DNA from: Enhydrobacter sp.
GTDB taxonomy: Bacteria > Pseudomonadota > Alphaproteobacteria > Reyranellales > Reyranellaceae
DNA: 64,000 bases
NCBI GenBank assembly: GCA_025808875.1
Contig: CP075528.1
Location: forward strand, 4,462,473 to 4,526,472
Reading direction: 5' to 3'
Part shown: positions 33,945-44,442 of the stretch, one piece after another
How positions within the stretch are numbered: the stretch's first letter is position 1
How the letters are laid out: the number at the start of each line of letters is the position of its first letter
Made by a program: the position numbers and the translations under genes
Notes under the pieces: generated by a model
What the model saw: the letters and a program-made list of their open reading frames with translations, nothing else
Told to the model about the DNA's origin: nothing
Databases searched by the model: none

Positions 33945-35065
33945 TGCGGCCGCGCTCGTCCTTTGCCGGTGCGGCCATCGAAGTGAGCGACCTCGCGCGT
34001 TCGGTCGCCTTCCATCGCCTGTGGCTGCCGATGCTCGGCTTCCATCGCGTCTGGACCAGTCCCGGCCGCGTGATGTGGTCTCGCGGCTACGACCACTTCG
34101 TCATGCGCCAGGCCAGGGACGGCGTCACGCACGGCCCCGGCGCGCTGTGGCTCGCCGTCTCCGCCGAGAGCCGGGCGCAGGTCGACCAGGTCTATGCCGA
34201 GCTGCGCGAGGCGGGGGCCGAGATCCTGCAGCCGCCGAGCGAGCTCGACTATTTCGCGCCGGGCTACTACTCGGTCGGCTTCCGCGACCCCGACGGCGTG
34301 CCCATCGAGGTGGCGCATCGCTGGGACGAGCTGCCCGATCTGCCCGACGCCGAGCAGGTGCGCGTGCCCGGCCACGGCGTCACCCTGGGCGGCTACTTCT
34401 TCAAGCCGCAGGCCGGCCAGCCACCGCATCCGGCGGTGATCCTGCTGCACGGCTTCGCCGGCCACGCCCACACCATGGCGGGGCTGGCGCGCGCCGCCTC
34501 GGCCAACGGATACGCCGCGCTGGCGCTGTCGCTGCGCGGTTGGCTCGGCTCGGAGGGCGAGAGCGACCAGGGGCTGCGCCAGCCGCTCGACGTGCTGGCG
34601 GCGATCGACTGGCTGGCCAAGCGTCCGCTGGTCGACCGCGAGCGCATCGGCCTGGTCGGCGCCTCGATGGGCGGACAGGTGGCGTTGCTCGCCGCCGCGC
34701 ACAAGCCGCCGATCCGCGCCGTCGCCTCGTTCTTCGCGCCGGCGGATCTCGCCAGGTGGCGCGCCGCCAATCCCTTCATCCGCGATTATCTCGACGACCT
34801 GTGCGGACCGGAGGGCCTGCCGGTTCGCTCGCCGATCCTGCGGGTGGCGCAGATCGACGTGCCGGTCCTGCTCGTCCACGGCGACCGCGACGAGAACGTG
34901 CCGCCCGAACAGACCACGGCGATGGCCGACGCGCTCGCCGACCACGGCAAGGAGGTCGAGACCTTCATCGTGCCAGGCGGTACGCACTTCTTCTCGGAGC
35001 AGCAGAACGCCGCGGCCCGGCGTAAGCTGTTCGACTTCCTGCGTCGCCACCTCAATCGGAGCTAG
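33944..35065 (+). CDS. Fusion protein: VOC domain plus alpha/beta hydrolase
   Basis: 373 aa. Residues 1-125 form a vicinal oxygen chelate domain (IEVSDLARSVAFHRLWLPMLGF, GYYSVGFRDPDGVPIEVAHRW with the metal-binding Glu). Residues 150-373 form an alpha/beta hydrolase of the dienelactone/acyl-peptidase type (AVILLHGFAGHAHTM, nucleophile elbow GLVGASMGGQVALLAA with Ser at about 245, VLLVHGDRDENVPPEQT with the acid, and GGTHFF with His). All catalytic-looking residues are retained in both halves. There is no frameshift: the reading frame is continuous through the linker. Single-chain VOC-hydrolases suggest sequential ring-opening and ester or lactone hydrolysis, which is inference. Confidence 0.88.
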   Translation: MRPRSSFAGAAIEVSDLARSVAFHRLWLPMLGFHRVWTSPGRVMWSRGYDHFVMRQARDGVTHGPGALWLAVSAESRAQVDQVYAELREAGAEILQPPSELDYFAPGYYSVGFRDPDGVPIEVAHRWDELPDLPDAEQVRVPGHGVTLGGYFFKPQAGQPPHPAVILLHGFAGHAHTMAGLARAASANGYAALALSLRGWLGSEGESDQGLRQPLDVLAAIDWLAKRPLVDRERIGLVGASMGGQVALLAAAHKPPIRAVASFFAPADLARWRAANPFIRDYLDDLCGPEGLPVRSPILRVAQIDVPVLLVHGDRDENVPPEQTTAMADALADHGKEVETFIVPGGTHFFSEQQNAAARRKLFDFLRRHLNRS

Positions 35066-35071
35066 TCGTCC

Positions 35072-35743
35072 ATGCGTGTGTCGGAAGCCGTCAATTCGCG
35101 CCGCTCGATGCGGGTCTTCAAGGCAGACCCGGTGCCGCGCGCGGACATCGAATGGATCATCGCCAACGCCAATCGCGCCGCCTCCAACGGCAACCTGCAG
35201 CCGTGGAAGCTCTACGTGACCATGGGCAAGGCGCGCGAGCGGCTGTCGAAGGCGATCCTCGAGGCGATGGACAAGGGCGACACCGGCCCGGGCGCCGAAT
35301 ACGACGTCTATCCCAAGCAATTCGCGCCGGTCTACGACACCCGCCGCAAGCTGGTCGGCAAGCAGCTCTACACGCTGCTGAACGTGCCCAGGGGCGACGC
35401 CGCCGGCATGCTCCGGCAGTTCCGCAAGAACTACGAATTCTTCGGCGCGCCGGTCGGCATGATCCTGTGCATCGAGCGCGGCATGGGCAACGGCCAGTGG
35501 ATCGATTGCGGCATCTTCCTCGACCAGCTCATGCTGCTGGCCCGCGAGAAGGGATTGCACACCTGCCCGCAGGCGGCGTTCAGCCGCTTCCAGCACGTCG
35601 TGCGGCGAGAGCTGGCGATTCCCGACAATCAGGTCGTGATCTGCGGCCTCGCGCTGGGCTACGCCGATGCCGACGAAGTGCCCAACAACCTGATCACCGA
35701 CCGCGCACCGATCCAGGACTTCACGACCTGGTTCAACGAGTGA
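35072..35743 (+). CDS. Nitroreductase-family FMN protein
   Basis: 223 aa. SEAVNSRRSMRVFKADPVPR at the N-terminus is the FMN phosphate-binding motif (the RRS-R pattern); NRAASNGNLQPWKLYV is the second FMN contact; and the C-terminal VICGLALGYAD matches the family. It reduces nitro compounds, quinones or other electrophiles with NAD(P)H. It follows the fusion gene by six bases and overlaps the next by GTGA, so the run from the DinB gene to the GT87 gene is likely one transcript. Confidence 0.88.
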   Translation: MRVSEAVNSRRSMRVFKADPVPRADIEWIIANANRAASNGNLQPWKLYVTMGKARERLSKAILEAMDKGDTGPGAEYDVYPKQFAPVYDTRRKLVGKQLYTLLNVPRGDAAGMLRQFRKNYEFFGAPVGMILCIERGMGNGQWIDCGIFLDQLMLLAREKGLHTCPQAAFSRFQHVVRRELAIPDNQVVICGLALGYADADEVPNNLITDRAPIQDFTTWFNE

Positions 35744-36951
35744 CCGCACCGCCCCGCACCGACCTTCGGCTGGCGGCGCTCATTTGCGGCGTCGCCGGTC
35801 TGTACGACGTCGCCTACGTCGCCGCAGAGCTGACGCGTGCCGCCGTCCTCGGCATGCGCATCGATCTGCTTTACAGCGATTTCCTGGTGTTCCACGCGGC
35901 GAGCCGGGCTTTCTTCGACGGCCGGCTCGACATCGTCTACGACATCGACGCACTCACTCATCTCCAGAACACGCTGTACGTCTCGCACATCCCGTTCGAG
36001 CTCGGCTTTCGTCCGTTCCTCTATCCGCCCCTCTGGCTGCTCGCCGTGCTGCCGTTCGGCCTGCTGCCGCTGAAGGCAGCCGTCGCGCTCTTTCTCGTTC
36101 TCACCGCTGGGGCCGCGCTGCTCGCGCTGCGCGCCATCGGGCTGCGCTGGCCGGCGGTCGCCGCCGTCCTCACCGCCCCGGCCGCGGTGTGGATCGTGCT
36201 GGCCGGGCAAAACACCTTTCTCAGCCTGGCGCTGCTCTATGGCGGGTTGACGCTGCTCGAGCGCCGGCCCGTGCTGGCCGGGGTGCTGCTCGGCTGTCTC
36301 GCCTACAAGCCGCAGATCTGGCTGCTGGTGCCCGTGGCCCTGCTCTGCGCGAGGGAGTGGCGCGCCTTGCTGTCGCTGGCCGTCACCGTCGTCGCCCTGT
36401 CGATCGCCACGTTGCTGCTGTTCGGCGCCGATCTCTGGTTCGACTTCCTGCAGGCCGCGCGTCACGTCGGTTCGGGAACGGCGGCCGCGGAGATGTTCGA
36501 GCGGGTGCGCGGCCACATGACGACCATCGTCGCGGCGGCGAAGATCGTCGGCGCACCGGATGGACTCGCGATGGGCGCGCAGATCGCGGGATCGCTGGCG
36601 GCGCTTGCCGCCGTCTGCTGGGCGTTCTTCCGTCGTCCGGCGAGCGACGAGCGAACGGCCGTGCTGGCTGCGGCCTCCGTGTTCGTCTCGCCCTACACTC
36701 TGAACTACGACCTGCTGCTGCTGATGCCCGCGGTGGCACTGCTGTTCCTGCACCCCGACCCACGTGGCTATCGGCCCGGCGAACGGCTGGTCTATCTCGC
36801 CACGTGGCTCGTCCCGCACTTCTGCCCGCTGTTGAACACGATCGAGATTCCGGTGACGCCGCTGGTCGTTCTGGCATTCGGCGCGATCGCCCTGGTCCGC
36901 CTCAACTCCGTGCCCAAAGTCGAATTGCCGATGACGGCGGGGCCGCGTTAA
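35740..36951 (+). CDS. GT87 / DUF2029 polytopic membrane glycosyltransferase-like protein
   Basis: 403 aa from GTG 35740 (GTGA overlap). About ten membrane helices. The family signature YSDFLVFHAASRAFFDGRLDIVYD (about 44-67, with the acidic residue before the first long loop) and FLYPPLWLLAVLPFGLLPL and GVLLGCLAYKPQIWLLVP match the DUF2029 family related to mycobacterial polyprenol-phosphate mannosyltransferases. It probably transfers a sugar from a lipid carrier at the outer face of the membrane. Donor and acceptor are unknown. It has no other glycan genes around it. Confidence 0.85.
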   Translation: MTAPPRTDLRLAALICGVAGLYDVAYVAAELTRAAVLGMRIDLLYSDFLVFHAASRAFFDGRLDIVYDIDALTHLQNTLYVSHIPFELGFRPFLYPPLWLLAVLPFGLLPLKAAVALFLVLTAGAALLALRAIGLRWPAVAAVLTAPAAVWIVLAGQNTFLSLALLYGGLTLLERRPVLAGVLLGCLAYKPQIWLLVPVALLCAREWRALLSLAVTVVALSIATLLLFGADLWFDFLQAARHVGSGTAAAEMFERVRGHMTTIVAAAKIVGAPDGLAMGAQIAGSLAALAAVCWAFFRRPASDERTAVLAAASVFVSPYTLNYDLLLLMPAVALLFLHPDPRGYRPGERLVYLATWLVPHFCPLLNTIEIPVTPLVVLAFGAIALVRLNSVPKVELPMTAGPR

Positions 36952-36993
36952 AACCCGGTCAATTGCTGGACTAGAGCCAGTCGGGAGGAACTC

Positions 36994-38927
<1,934 letters not shown>

Positions 38928-38931
<4 letters not shown>

Positions 38932-40268
38932 CCGACACCATCCTGAAGCTCGCGGCGGACCTCGCGGCCGGCCGCACCACCTCGCGTACCCTGACGGAGC
39001 AAGCCCTCGCCCGCATCGAGGACCCCAAAGGCGAGGGTGGACGCGCGTTCATCAAGGTCTACCGCACACAGGCGCTCGCCGCCGCCGAGGCGAGCGACGC
39101 GCTGCGCAGGGCCGGCATCGTGCCCGGCCCGCTCGCCGGCCTGCCCGTCTCGATCAAGAATCTCTGCGACGTCGCGGGGGAGACCACGCTCTCGGGCTCG
39201 AGGGCGCTCGACGATGCGCCGCCGGCCAGGGAAGACGCCCCCGTCGTGGCACGGCTGCGCGCGGCGGGCGCGGTGATCGTCGGCTCGACTAACATGAGCG
39301 AGTTCGCCTTCACCGGCGTCGGCGCCAACCCGCATTACGGCACGCCAGGCAATCCGGCGGATCGCGCGCGCGTGCCGGGCGGCTCATCGTCCGGCGCCGC
39401 GGTGTCGGTCGGAGATCGCATGGCCGTGGCCGCGCTGGGCACGGATACCGGCGGCTCGGTGCGCATCCCGGCGGCCCTCTGCGGCATCGTGGGCTTCAAG
39501 CCGACGGCACGGCGCGTGCCGATCGACAACGTCGTTCCGCTCTCGACCTCGCTCGATTCGATCGGTCCGCTCGCCAACTCGGTCGAGTGCTGCGCCATCG
39601 TCGATGCGGTGTTCGCGGCCGAACCCATCGCGATCCCCGAGGCGGCACTGCTCGCCGGCCTGCGCCTCGCGATCCCCAGGCACTACGTGCTCGACGATGT
39701 CGACGCGACGGTGGGCAAGGCCTTCGAGCGCGCCTGCACGGCGCTCGCCGCCAAGGGTGCCCGGATCGAGCCTGTCGACCTGCCGCAGCTCACCGAGCTG
39801 CCGACGATCAACGCGCGCGGCACGTTCGCGGCCGCCGAGGCCTATGCCTGGCACAAGGATCTGATCGCCCGCCGCGGCAACGAATACGACCCCAATGTCG
39901 CGCCGCGCATCCAGGCCGCCGCCCGGATGACGGCGCACGACTACATCGCCCTGCTGGCCAACCGCGCCAGCCTGCAGAAGCGTGTGTCGGCCGTGACGCA
40001 GAACTACGACGCCGTGATCATGCCGACCTGCGCCATCGTGGCGCCGACCATCGCCGAGGTTGAGGCGAGCGACGTCTTTGCCCGGAAGAACCTGCTGCTG
40101 CTGCGCAATACCGCGGTCGGCAACTTCCTCGACCGCTGTGCCATCAGCCTGCCCTGCCACGCCCCCGGCGAGCTGCCGGTCGGCTTCATGCTGATGGGCG
40201 AGGCGATGGCCGACAAGCGCCTGCTGGCGATGGCGCGCTCGGTGGCGCCGGTGGTGAGGGCTCAGTAG
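38928..40268 (+). CDS. Amidase (amidase-signature family)
   Basis: 446 aa. The catalytic Lys77 is in LPVSIKNLCDVAGE; the glycine/serine loop PGGSSSGAAVSV and the ALGTDTGGSVRIPAALCGIVGFKPT segment hold the cis-Ser and nucleophile Ser at about 153-177. Hydrolyses an amide to a carboxylate and ammonia; the family also contains allophanate hydrolase, GatA and aryl-amidases. It is not GatA, since gatB and gatC are absent and length is short. Overlap with acs suggests that acetamide-like or acetylated substrates may be used, which is inference. Confidence 0.9.
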
Positions 40269-40277
40269 CCTCATGTT

Positions 40278-40371
40278 CCTCTCCCCCGATAGGGGGAGAG
40301 GTTAGGAGAGGGGGGGTTGGACGAGCTTTCGATTCCCCCTCACCCGCCCTCTCCCCCTAGCGGGGGAGAGG
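40278..40371. repeat. Paired GC hairpins, family 3
   Basis: Two hairpins CCTCTCCCCC-GATA-GGGGGAGAGG (40278-40301) and CCTCTCCCCC-TAGC-GGGGGAGAGG (40348-40371), with different loops, flank an inner GGAGAGGGGGG / CCCCCTCACCCGCCC pair. The complete element can fold as one long structure. It lies between the convergent amidase and flavin reductase genes, where it may end both transcripts. Confidence 0.8.
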
Positions 40372-40386
40372 AGGAAGAAAAACTGA

Positions 40387-41022
40387 TCACTGATAGCGCG
40401 GATCGTCGGGGCGGCGCATGCGCCACACGTTCTCGGTGGTGGTGTATTCGCTGTAGCCGAGCCGCGCGACCGGCTTGAAGGCGAGGGTGTCGACGCGGCC
40501 GTCCTTGATGATGGCGTCGTCGATGTGGATACCGACGACCTGGCCGAACACGATCGAGCCGCGCTTTCCCTCGTTGCCCTCCTCGACGGGCAACTCGAGC
40601 GTCCGCCAGTACCTGCACTCGAGCGCGACCGGCGATTCCTCGACCCGCGGCGGCTTGACGAACCTGCACGGCGCGGGCGTGAGGCCCGCCAGCTTCATCT
40701 CGTCAACGCCGAAGGCCACCATCGACGTGGTGACGTTCATCTGCTCCGACAGTGCGGCGCTCACCATGTTGACAACGAATTCTCCGGTCGCCTCGGCGTT
40801 CATGCGGCTGTGCTTGGTCGGCGTGTCGCCGTAGGTGCCGGTGATGGCGAAATACACGATCGGCGGGAACTCCCCGACGGCGTTGTAGAAGCTGTAGGGC
40901 GCGAGATTGACGCGGCCCTGCGCGTCAACGGTGGAAATCCACCCGATCGGGCGCGGCACGATCAGCGATTTCAACGGATCCTGCGCCAGCCCGTGATCGC
41001 GCTTCAGTGCGTCGTAGAACAT
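40387..41022 (-). CDS. Flavin reductase-like domain protein
   Basis: 211 aa. FMN-binding split-barrel fold: LIVPRPIGWISTVDAQGRVNLAPYSFYNAVGEFPPIVYFA (residues 21-60) is the signature of the flavin-reductase-like group, followed by GEFVVNMVS. These are FMN- or FAD-dependent NAD(P)H oxidoreductases supplying reduced flavin to monooxygenases, or standalone reductases. No partner monooxygenase lies nearby. The start ATG 41022 is preceded by GAGAGGGAGAGTCG. Monocistronic, ending in the shared repeat. Confidence 0.88.
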   Translation of the reverse strand: MFYDALKRDHGLAQDPLKSLIVPRPIGWISTVDAQGRVNLAPYSFYNAVGEFPPIVYFAITGTYGDTPTKHSRMNAEATGEFVVNMVSAALSEQMNVTTSMVAFGVDEMKLAGLTPAPCRFVKPPRVEESPVALECRYWRTLELPVEEGNEGKRGSIVFGQVVGIHIDDAIIKDGRVDTLAFKPVARLGYSEYTTTENVWRMRRPDDPRYQ

Positions 41023-41476
41023 CGACTCTCCCTCTCAAGGCCCTGGATCGTATCTGCTATCGAGATTGTCGTTGTGCAACCGGGACGACTCACCGCGTCG
41101 TCCACACGGGGGACGCGAAATTACTCATGGACAGGACTGTACACTGATCGTACAATGCCACCAATGAGTTCGTGCACTCCCTCGTTCACGCTGCGAATCT
41201 GATCCAGCGGGCCCGGCGCAAGCCGCGGCGCCGCCTGCGTCGGCCGGGGACTTCCCGGCCTTTCCGCCGCGCCCCTTCCGTATGTCCACATACGATCGGC
41301 CGGCCGGCCGGCGGGGTTACGGCAGTTCCTGCAGTTTCTGCAGCCGGGTTTGGCTCCATGAAAGGACCATTTGTACAGTTTCTGCGGTTTCTGCGGTTTC
41401 CGCGACGGGGGAGCGGCTCGCGGCGGGACGGCCTCGCGGTGCGAGACGCGGCCGGCTGGAGAGGCGGCGGCCTCCG
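41023..41476. other. 454-base intergenic region with palindromes and 9-base tandem units
   Basis: No convincing gene. Contents: TGTAC-ACTGATC-GTACA (41138-41154), a possible operator; GGCCGGG-GACTT-CCCGGCC (41242-41260), a perfect hairpin followed by TTTCC; a (CGGC)n run (41298-41312); and two clusters of 9-base units resembling GCAGAAACC on the minus strand (41319-41343 and 41373-41404). The 104-codon frame on the plus strand here is Arg/Pro low-complexity and has no RBS. Confidence 0.5.
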
Positions 41477-42019
41477 TCAGCCGTAGCGGCGCTTGGCCCT
41501 TGCGTGCGCCTCGTCGAATGCCGCCTCCAGCGCCGCGTTGAGCCCGCGGCAGGAGCGCACCACGTCGGCCGCCCATTGCACGTAGTCGCCGAGCCGTTCG
41601 CCGGTCCATCCCGCCGGCGGATTGTCGACCAGGCTGCGCAGGTTGGAGGTCTTGTCGGCGAGCTTGAGCAGCTTGGCGCGCCGCGACTTGCCCGGCGTCT
41701 TCTCGATCTGCAGGCGCTTGCGCTCCTGCCTGGGCAGCGACTTGTCGTCGGTCACCTCGGCCACCAGCGCGGCGACCTCGGCACCGAAGCGCTCGGCCAG
41801 CTCGTCCCGGGTGGTGTCGGTGTCCTCCAGCGTGTCGTGCAGCAGCCCGCCCAACAGAAGCACGACGTCGCCGCCGCCCGTCGCCTCGGCGAGCAGCGCC
41901 GCCACCTCGGTCAGATGGTTGACGTAGGGCTCGGCGCTCTCGCCCTTGCGCTTCTGGGCGACGTGCCGGCGCGCCGCGAAGTCGGCGGCGCGGGCGAGCT
42001 GGACGAGGTCCCGGTTCAT
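41477..42019 (-). CDS. MESH1-like HD-domain phosphohydrolase (ppGpp hydrolase-type)
   Basis: 180 aa from ATG 42019, with AAGGGGAG upstream. The HD motifs FAARRHVAQKRKG-EPYVNHLTEVAALL (first His), LGGLLHDTLEDTDTT (HD pair plus ED) and LKLADKTSNLRSL (late Asp) match the hydrolase half of RelA/SpoT. No synthetase, TGS or ACT domain follows, so it is a stand-alone small alarmone hydrolase like MESH1, degrading (p)ppGpp or NADPH. Divergent from the Sco1-like gene. Confidence 0.87.
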   Translation of the reverse strand: MNRDLVQLARAADFAARRHVAQKRKGESAEPYVNHLTEVAALLAEATGGGDVVLLLGGLLHDTLEDTDTTRDELAERFGAEVAALVAEVTDDKSLPRQERKRLQIEKTPGKSRRAKLLKLADKTSNLRSLVDNPPAGWTGERLGDYVQWAADVVRSCRGLNAALEAAFDEAHARAKRRYG

Positions 42020-42083
42020 CGCTCCCCTTGTGCGACCCGGCGCCCGACTTGTCGAGGCACCCGTCCCGGACCATGTTGCCGCC

Positions 42084-42662
42084 ATGTCTCGAGCCATGAA
42101 GGCCCTGCTGGGCATCTGGATCGCCGTCCTGATCGGCGCCGCGGGGTGGATCGCGTGGGACGCCTTGCGCGGCGGACAGACGACGATCGGGGGCGCCTTC
42201 TCGCTGGTCGACCAGGAAGGACGGCCGGTGACCCAGGAGTCGTTCAAGGGCAAGCCGACGCTGATCTACTTCGGCTTCACCTACTGTCCCGACGTCTGCC
42301 CGACCTCGCTGCTCCTGATGGAGACGGCGGTCGAGAAGCTCGGGCCCGATGCCGCCGGGAAGGTGAATCTCGTTTTCATCACCATCGATCCCGAGCGCGA
42401 TACGCCGGCGCTGCTGAAGGGCTACGTGACCAATTTCGGGCCGACATTCATTGGCCTCACCGGCACGCCGGAACAGGTGGCTGCGGCCGCCCGTTCGTTC
42501 CGCGTCTATTTCCAGAAAGTGCCCGGCAAGGACGGAGGTCCCTACCTGATGGACCATTCCTCGATCGTCTATCTGCTCGATCGCAACGGGCGCTTCGTCA
42601 CCCACTTCACCCACGAGGCCAAGGCCGAGGCGATCTCGGCTGCCGTCGGTCGGCTGCTCTAA
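42084..42662 (+). CDS. Sco1/SenC copper chaperone
   Basis: 192 aa. One N-terminal membrane anchor (ALLGIWIAVLIGAAGWIAW), then a thioredoxin-like domain with the copper-binding Cys68-PDV-Cys72 and the third ligand His158 (MDHSSIVY). LVFITIDPERDTP is the conserved second strand. These proteins deliver copper to the CuA centre of cytochrome c oxidase at the periplasmic face. No coxB or coxG is nearby. ATG 42084 is preferred; ATG 42096 is possible. Confidence 0.92.
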   Translation: MSRAMKALLGIWIAVLIGAAGWIAWDALRGGQTTIGGAFSLVDQEGRPVTQESFKGKPTLIYFGFTYCPDVCPTSLLLMETAVEKLGPDAAGKVNLVFITIDPERDTPALLKGYVTNFGPTFIGLTGTPEQVAAAARSFRVYFQKVPGKDGGPYLMDHSSIVYLLDRNGRFVTHFTHEAKAEAISAAVGRLL

Positions 42663-42673
42663 GCCTTTGAACA

Positions 42674-42691
42674 ACAATGAATTGTGCATTG
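42674..42691 (+). promoter_or_regulatory. Candidate operator upstream of phaZ
   Basis: Overlapping palindromes ACAAT-GA-ATTGT (42674-42685) and CAATG-N7-CATTG (42675-42691) lie about 55 bases before the depolymerase start in an otherwise GC-rich gap. A repressor site is possible; the cognate protein is unknown. Confidence 0.3.
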
Positions 42692-42740
42692 CGAAAAGGG
42701 AGTGACAAGCCCCCTCTGTAGCGTAAACTCCGCGCCCCCG

Positions 42741-43961
42741 ATGCTCTATCACGCCTACGAACTCCATCGTCAGCTCACCCGGCCCGTGCGCGTCTGGGCC
42801 AATGCGCTGGAGCAGGCCTATTCGAGTCCCTACAACCCGCTGGCCGACACCTGGTTCGGCAAGTCGGTGGCGGCGAGCGCCGAGATCGTGGCGCGGCTCA
42901 CGCAGAATTACGGCAAGCCGGCCTTCGGCCTGGCCACCACCCGCATCGCGGACGAGATGATCGCGGTCAACGAAGAGATCCTGCTGCGCAAGCCGTTCTG
43001 CCACCTCGTGCGCTTCAAGCGCGACACGCCGAGGCGCGACCCCAAGGTGCTGGTGGTGGCGCCGATGAGCGGCCACTTCGCCACCCTGCTGCGCGGCACC
43101 GTCGAGGCGCTGTTGCCCGAGCACGACGTCCATATCACCGACTGGCTCGATGCCCGCGACGTCCCGTTGAGCCAGGGCAACTTCGACCTCGACGACTACA
43201 TCGACTACGTCATCGAGTTCTGCCGCTATCTCGGGCCCGACCTGCACGTCATCGCGGTCTGCCAGCCGTCGGTGCCGGTGCTGGCCGCCGCGTCGCTGAT
43301 GGCCCAGGCCGGCGATCCGCGCCAGCCCCGGTCGCTCACGCTGATGGGCGGCCCGATCGACACGCGCATGAGCCCGACCGTTCCCAACGATCTGGCGATG
43401 CGCAATTCGATGATGTGGTTCCGCCAGAACGTGATCTCGACCGTGCCCTTCACCTATCCGGGGGCGATGCGGCGGGTCTATCCGGGCTTCCTGCAGCTGA
43501 CGAGCTTCATCACCATGAATCTCGACCGGCACGTGAACGCCCACATGCGCCAGTTCGAGCACCTCATCAAGGGCGACGACGACAACGCCGAGGCGCACCG
43601 CACGTTCTACGACGAGTATCTCGCGGTGATGGATCTCACGGCCGAGTTCTATCTGCAGACCGTCGAGGTCGTGTTCAAGGAGCACCTGCTGCCGCGCGGT
43701 CTGTGGCAGAGCCGGGGCCGCAAGATCGAGCCGCACGCCATCGAGACGGCGCTGATGACGGTCGAGGGCGAGCTCGACGACATTTCCGGCATCGGCCAGA
43801 CCCGGGCGGCGCACGCGCTGACGCCCAACATCCCGGGCGCCCGGCACGTCCACTGGGAACAGCCGAGGGTCGGCCACTACGGCATCTTCAACGGCCGCAA
43901 ATGGCGCGAGCAGATCATGCCGCGCGTGCGCGACTTCATCCGTTCCAACGACGCGCGCTAG
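42741..43961 (+). CDS. phaZ: Intracellular polyhydroxybutyrate depolymerase
   Basis: 406 aa from ATG 42741. The start MLYHAYELHRQLTRPVRVWA is characteristic of the PhaZ1 family that attacks native granules. The nucleophile is Cys174 in VCQPSVPVLAAASL, replacing Ser of the lipase box as in PhaZa1 of Cupriavidus. Oxyanion region MSGHFATLLRGTVEALLPEHDVHITDW precedes it and WEQPRVGHYGIFNGRKW (with His) lies at the C-terminus. Mobilises stored carbon as 3-hydroxybutyrate. A longer start (42684) is rejected because it lacks the family N-terminus. Confidence 0.95.
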   Translation: MLYHAYELHRQLTRPVRVWANALEQAYSSPYNPLADTWFGKSVAASAEIVARLTQNYGKPAFGLATTRIADEMIAVNEEILLRKPFCHLVRFKRDTPRRDPKVLVVAPMSGHFATLLRGTVEALLPEHDVHITDWLDARDVPLSQGNFDLDDYIDYVIEFCRYLGPDLHVIAVCQPSVPVLAAASLMAQAGDPRQPRSLTLMGGPIDTRMSPTVPNDLAMRNSMMWFRQNVISTVPFTYPGAMRRVYPGFLQLTSFITMNLDRHVNAHMRQFEHLIKGDDDNAEAHRTFYDEYLAVMDLTAEFYLQTVEVVFKEHLLPRGLWQSRGRKIEPHAIETALMTVEGELDDISGIGQTRAAHALTPNIPGARHVHWEQPRVGHYGIFNGRKWREQIMPRVRDFIRSNDAR

Positions 43962-44003
43962 GTTCCGATAGGGGCCGGCGCTAGAAAAAATCCTTCGACC
44001 GGC

Positions 44004-44030
44004 TGTCGGCGTCGGCCATCCTCACCCGTC
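44004..44030 (+). promoter_or_regulatory. Candidate ECF42 autoregulatory promoter
   Basis: TGTCGG (44004-44009), 17 bases, then CGTCCT (44027-44032), 20 bases before the DGPF gene start. The same GTCGG-N17-CGTCCT layout occurs before the VOC gene at 45700. It matches the known ECF42-type pattern of TGTCGA plus CG(A/T)C. Confidence 0.5.
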
Positions 44031-44052
44031 CTAGGTTCAGGTGAGGAGCCCC

Positions 44053-44442
44053 ATGCTGTACGCCATCCTCTGCTACAACTCCGAAGACGCAGTCGGCTCA
44101 TGGTCGAAGGAGTACCACGACGCCACCATGACCCGCCTGCGCGCGGTCGGCGACAAGCTCGACAGGCAGGGCCGGCTCGGGCCGGTCGCGCGCCTGCTGC
44201 CCACCACCGCCGCCACCACCTTGCGCAAGGGCCGCGAGGAGCTGGTGATCGACGGGCCGTTCGCCGAGACCAAGGAGCAGCTGCTCGGCTTCTACATCGT
44301 CGACTGCGCCTCGCTCGACGGCGCCATCGACATCGCCAGGGATCTGGCCGAGGCCAATCCCGGCACCGGCAGCTACGAGATCCGGCCCGTCGCCGAGTTC
44401 AATGGCCATCGCCTCGGCCTTGCGAAGAAGCCGGCGGCATGA
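44053..44442 (+). CDS. DGPF / YciI-like protein paired with ECF sigma factor
   Basis: 129 aa from ATG 44053 (GAGGAG four bases upstream). The name-giving motif is present as VIDGPFAETKEQLLGFYIVDC (about 75-95), with the YciI-type beta-alpha fold MLYAILCYNSED at the N-terminus. DGPF proteins occur in genetic pairs with ECF42 sigma factors and are their presumed targets or modulators. Overlaps the sigma gene by ATGA. Confidence 0.9.
   Translation: MLYAILCYNSEDAVGSWSKEYHDATMTRLRAVGDKLDRQGRLGPVARLLPTTAATTLRKGREELVIDGPFAETKEQLLGFYIVDCASLDGAIDIARDLAEANPGTGSYEIRPVAEFNGHRLGLAKKPAA

Noticed and set aside
41172..41486. 104-codon plus-strand frame in the large gap
   Set aside because: Arg/Pro-rich, no RBS, overlaps palindromes and tandem units; composition explains it.
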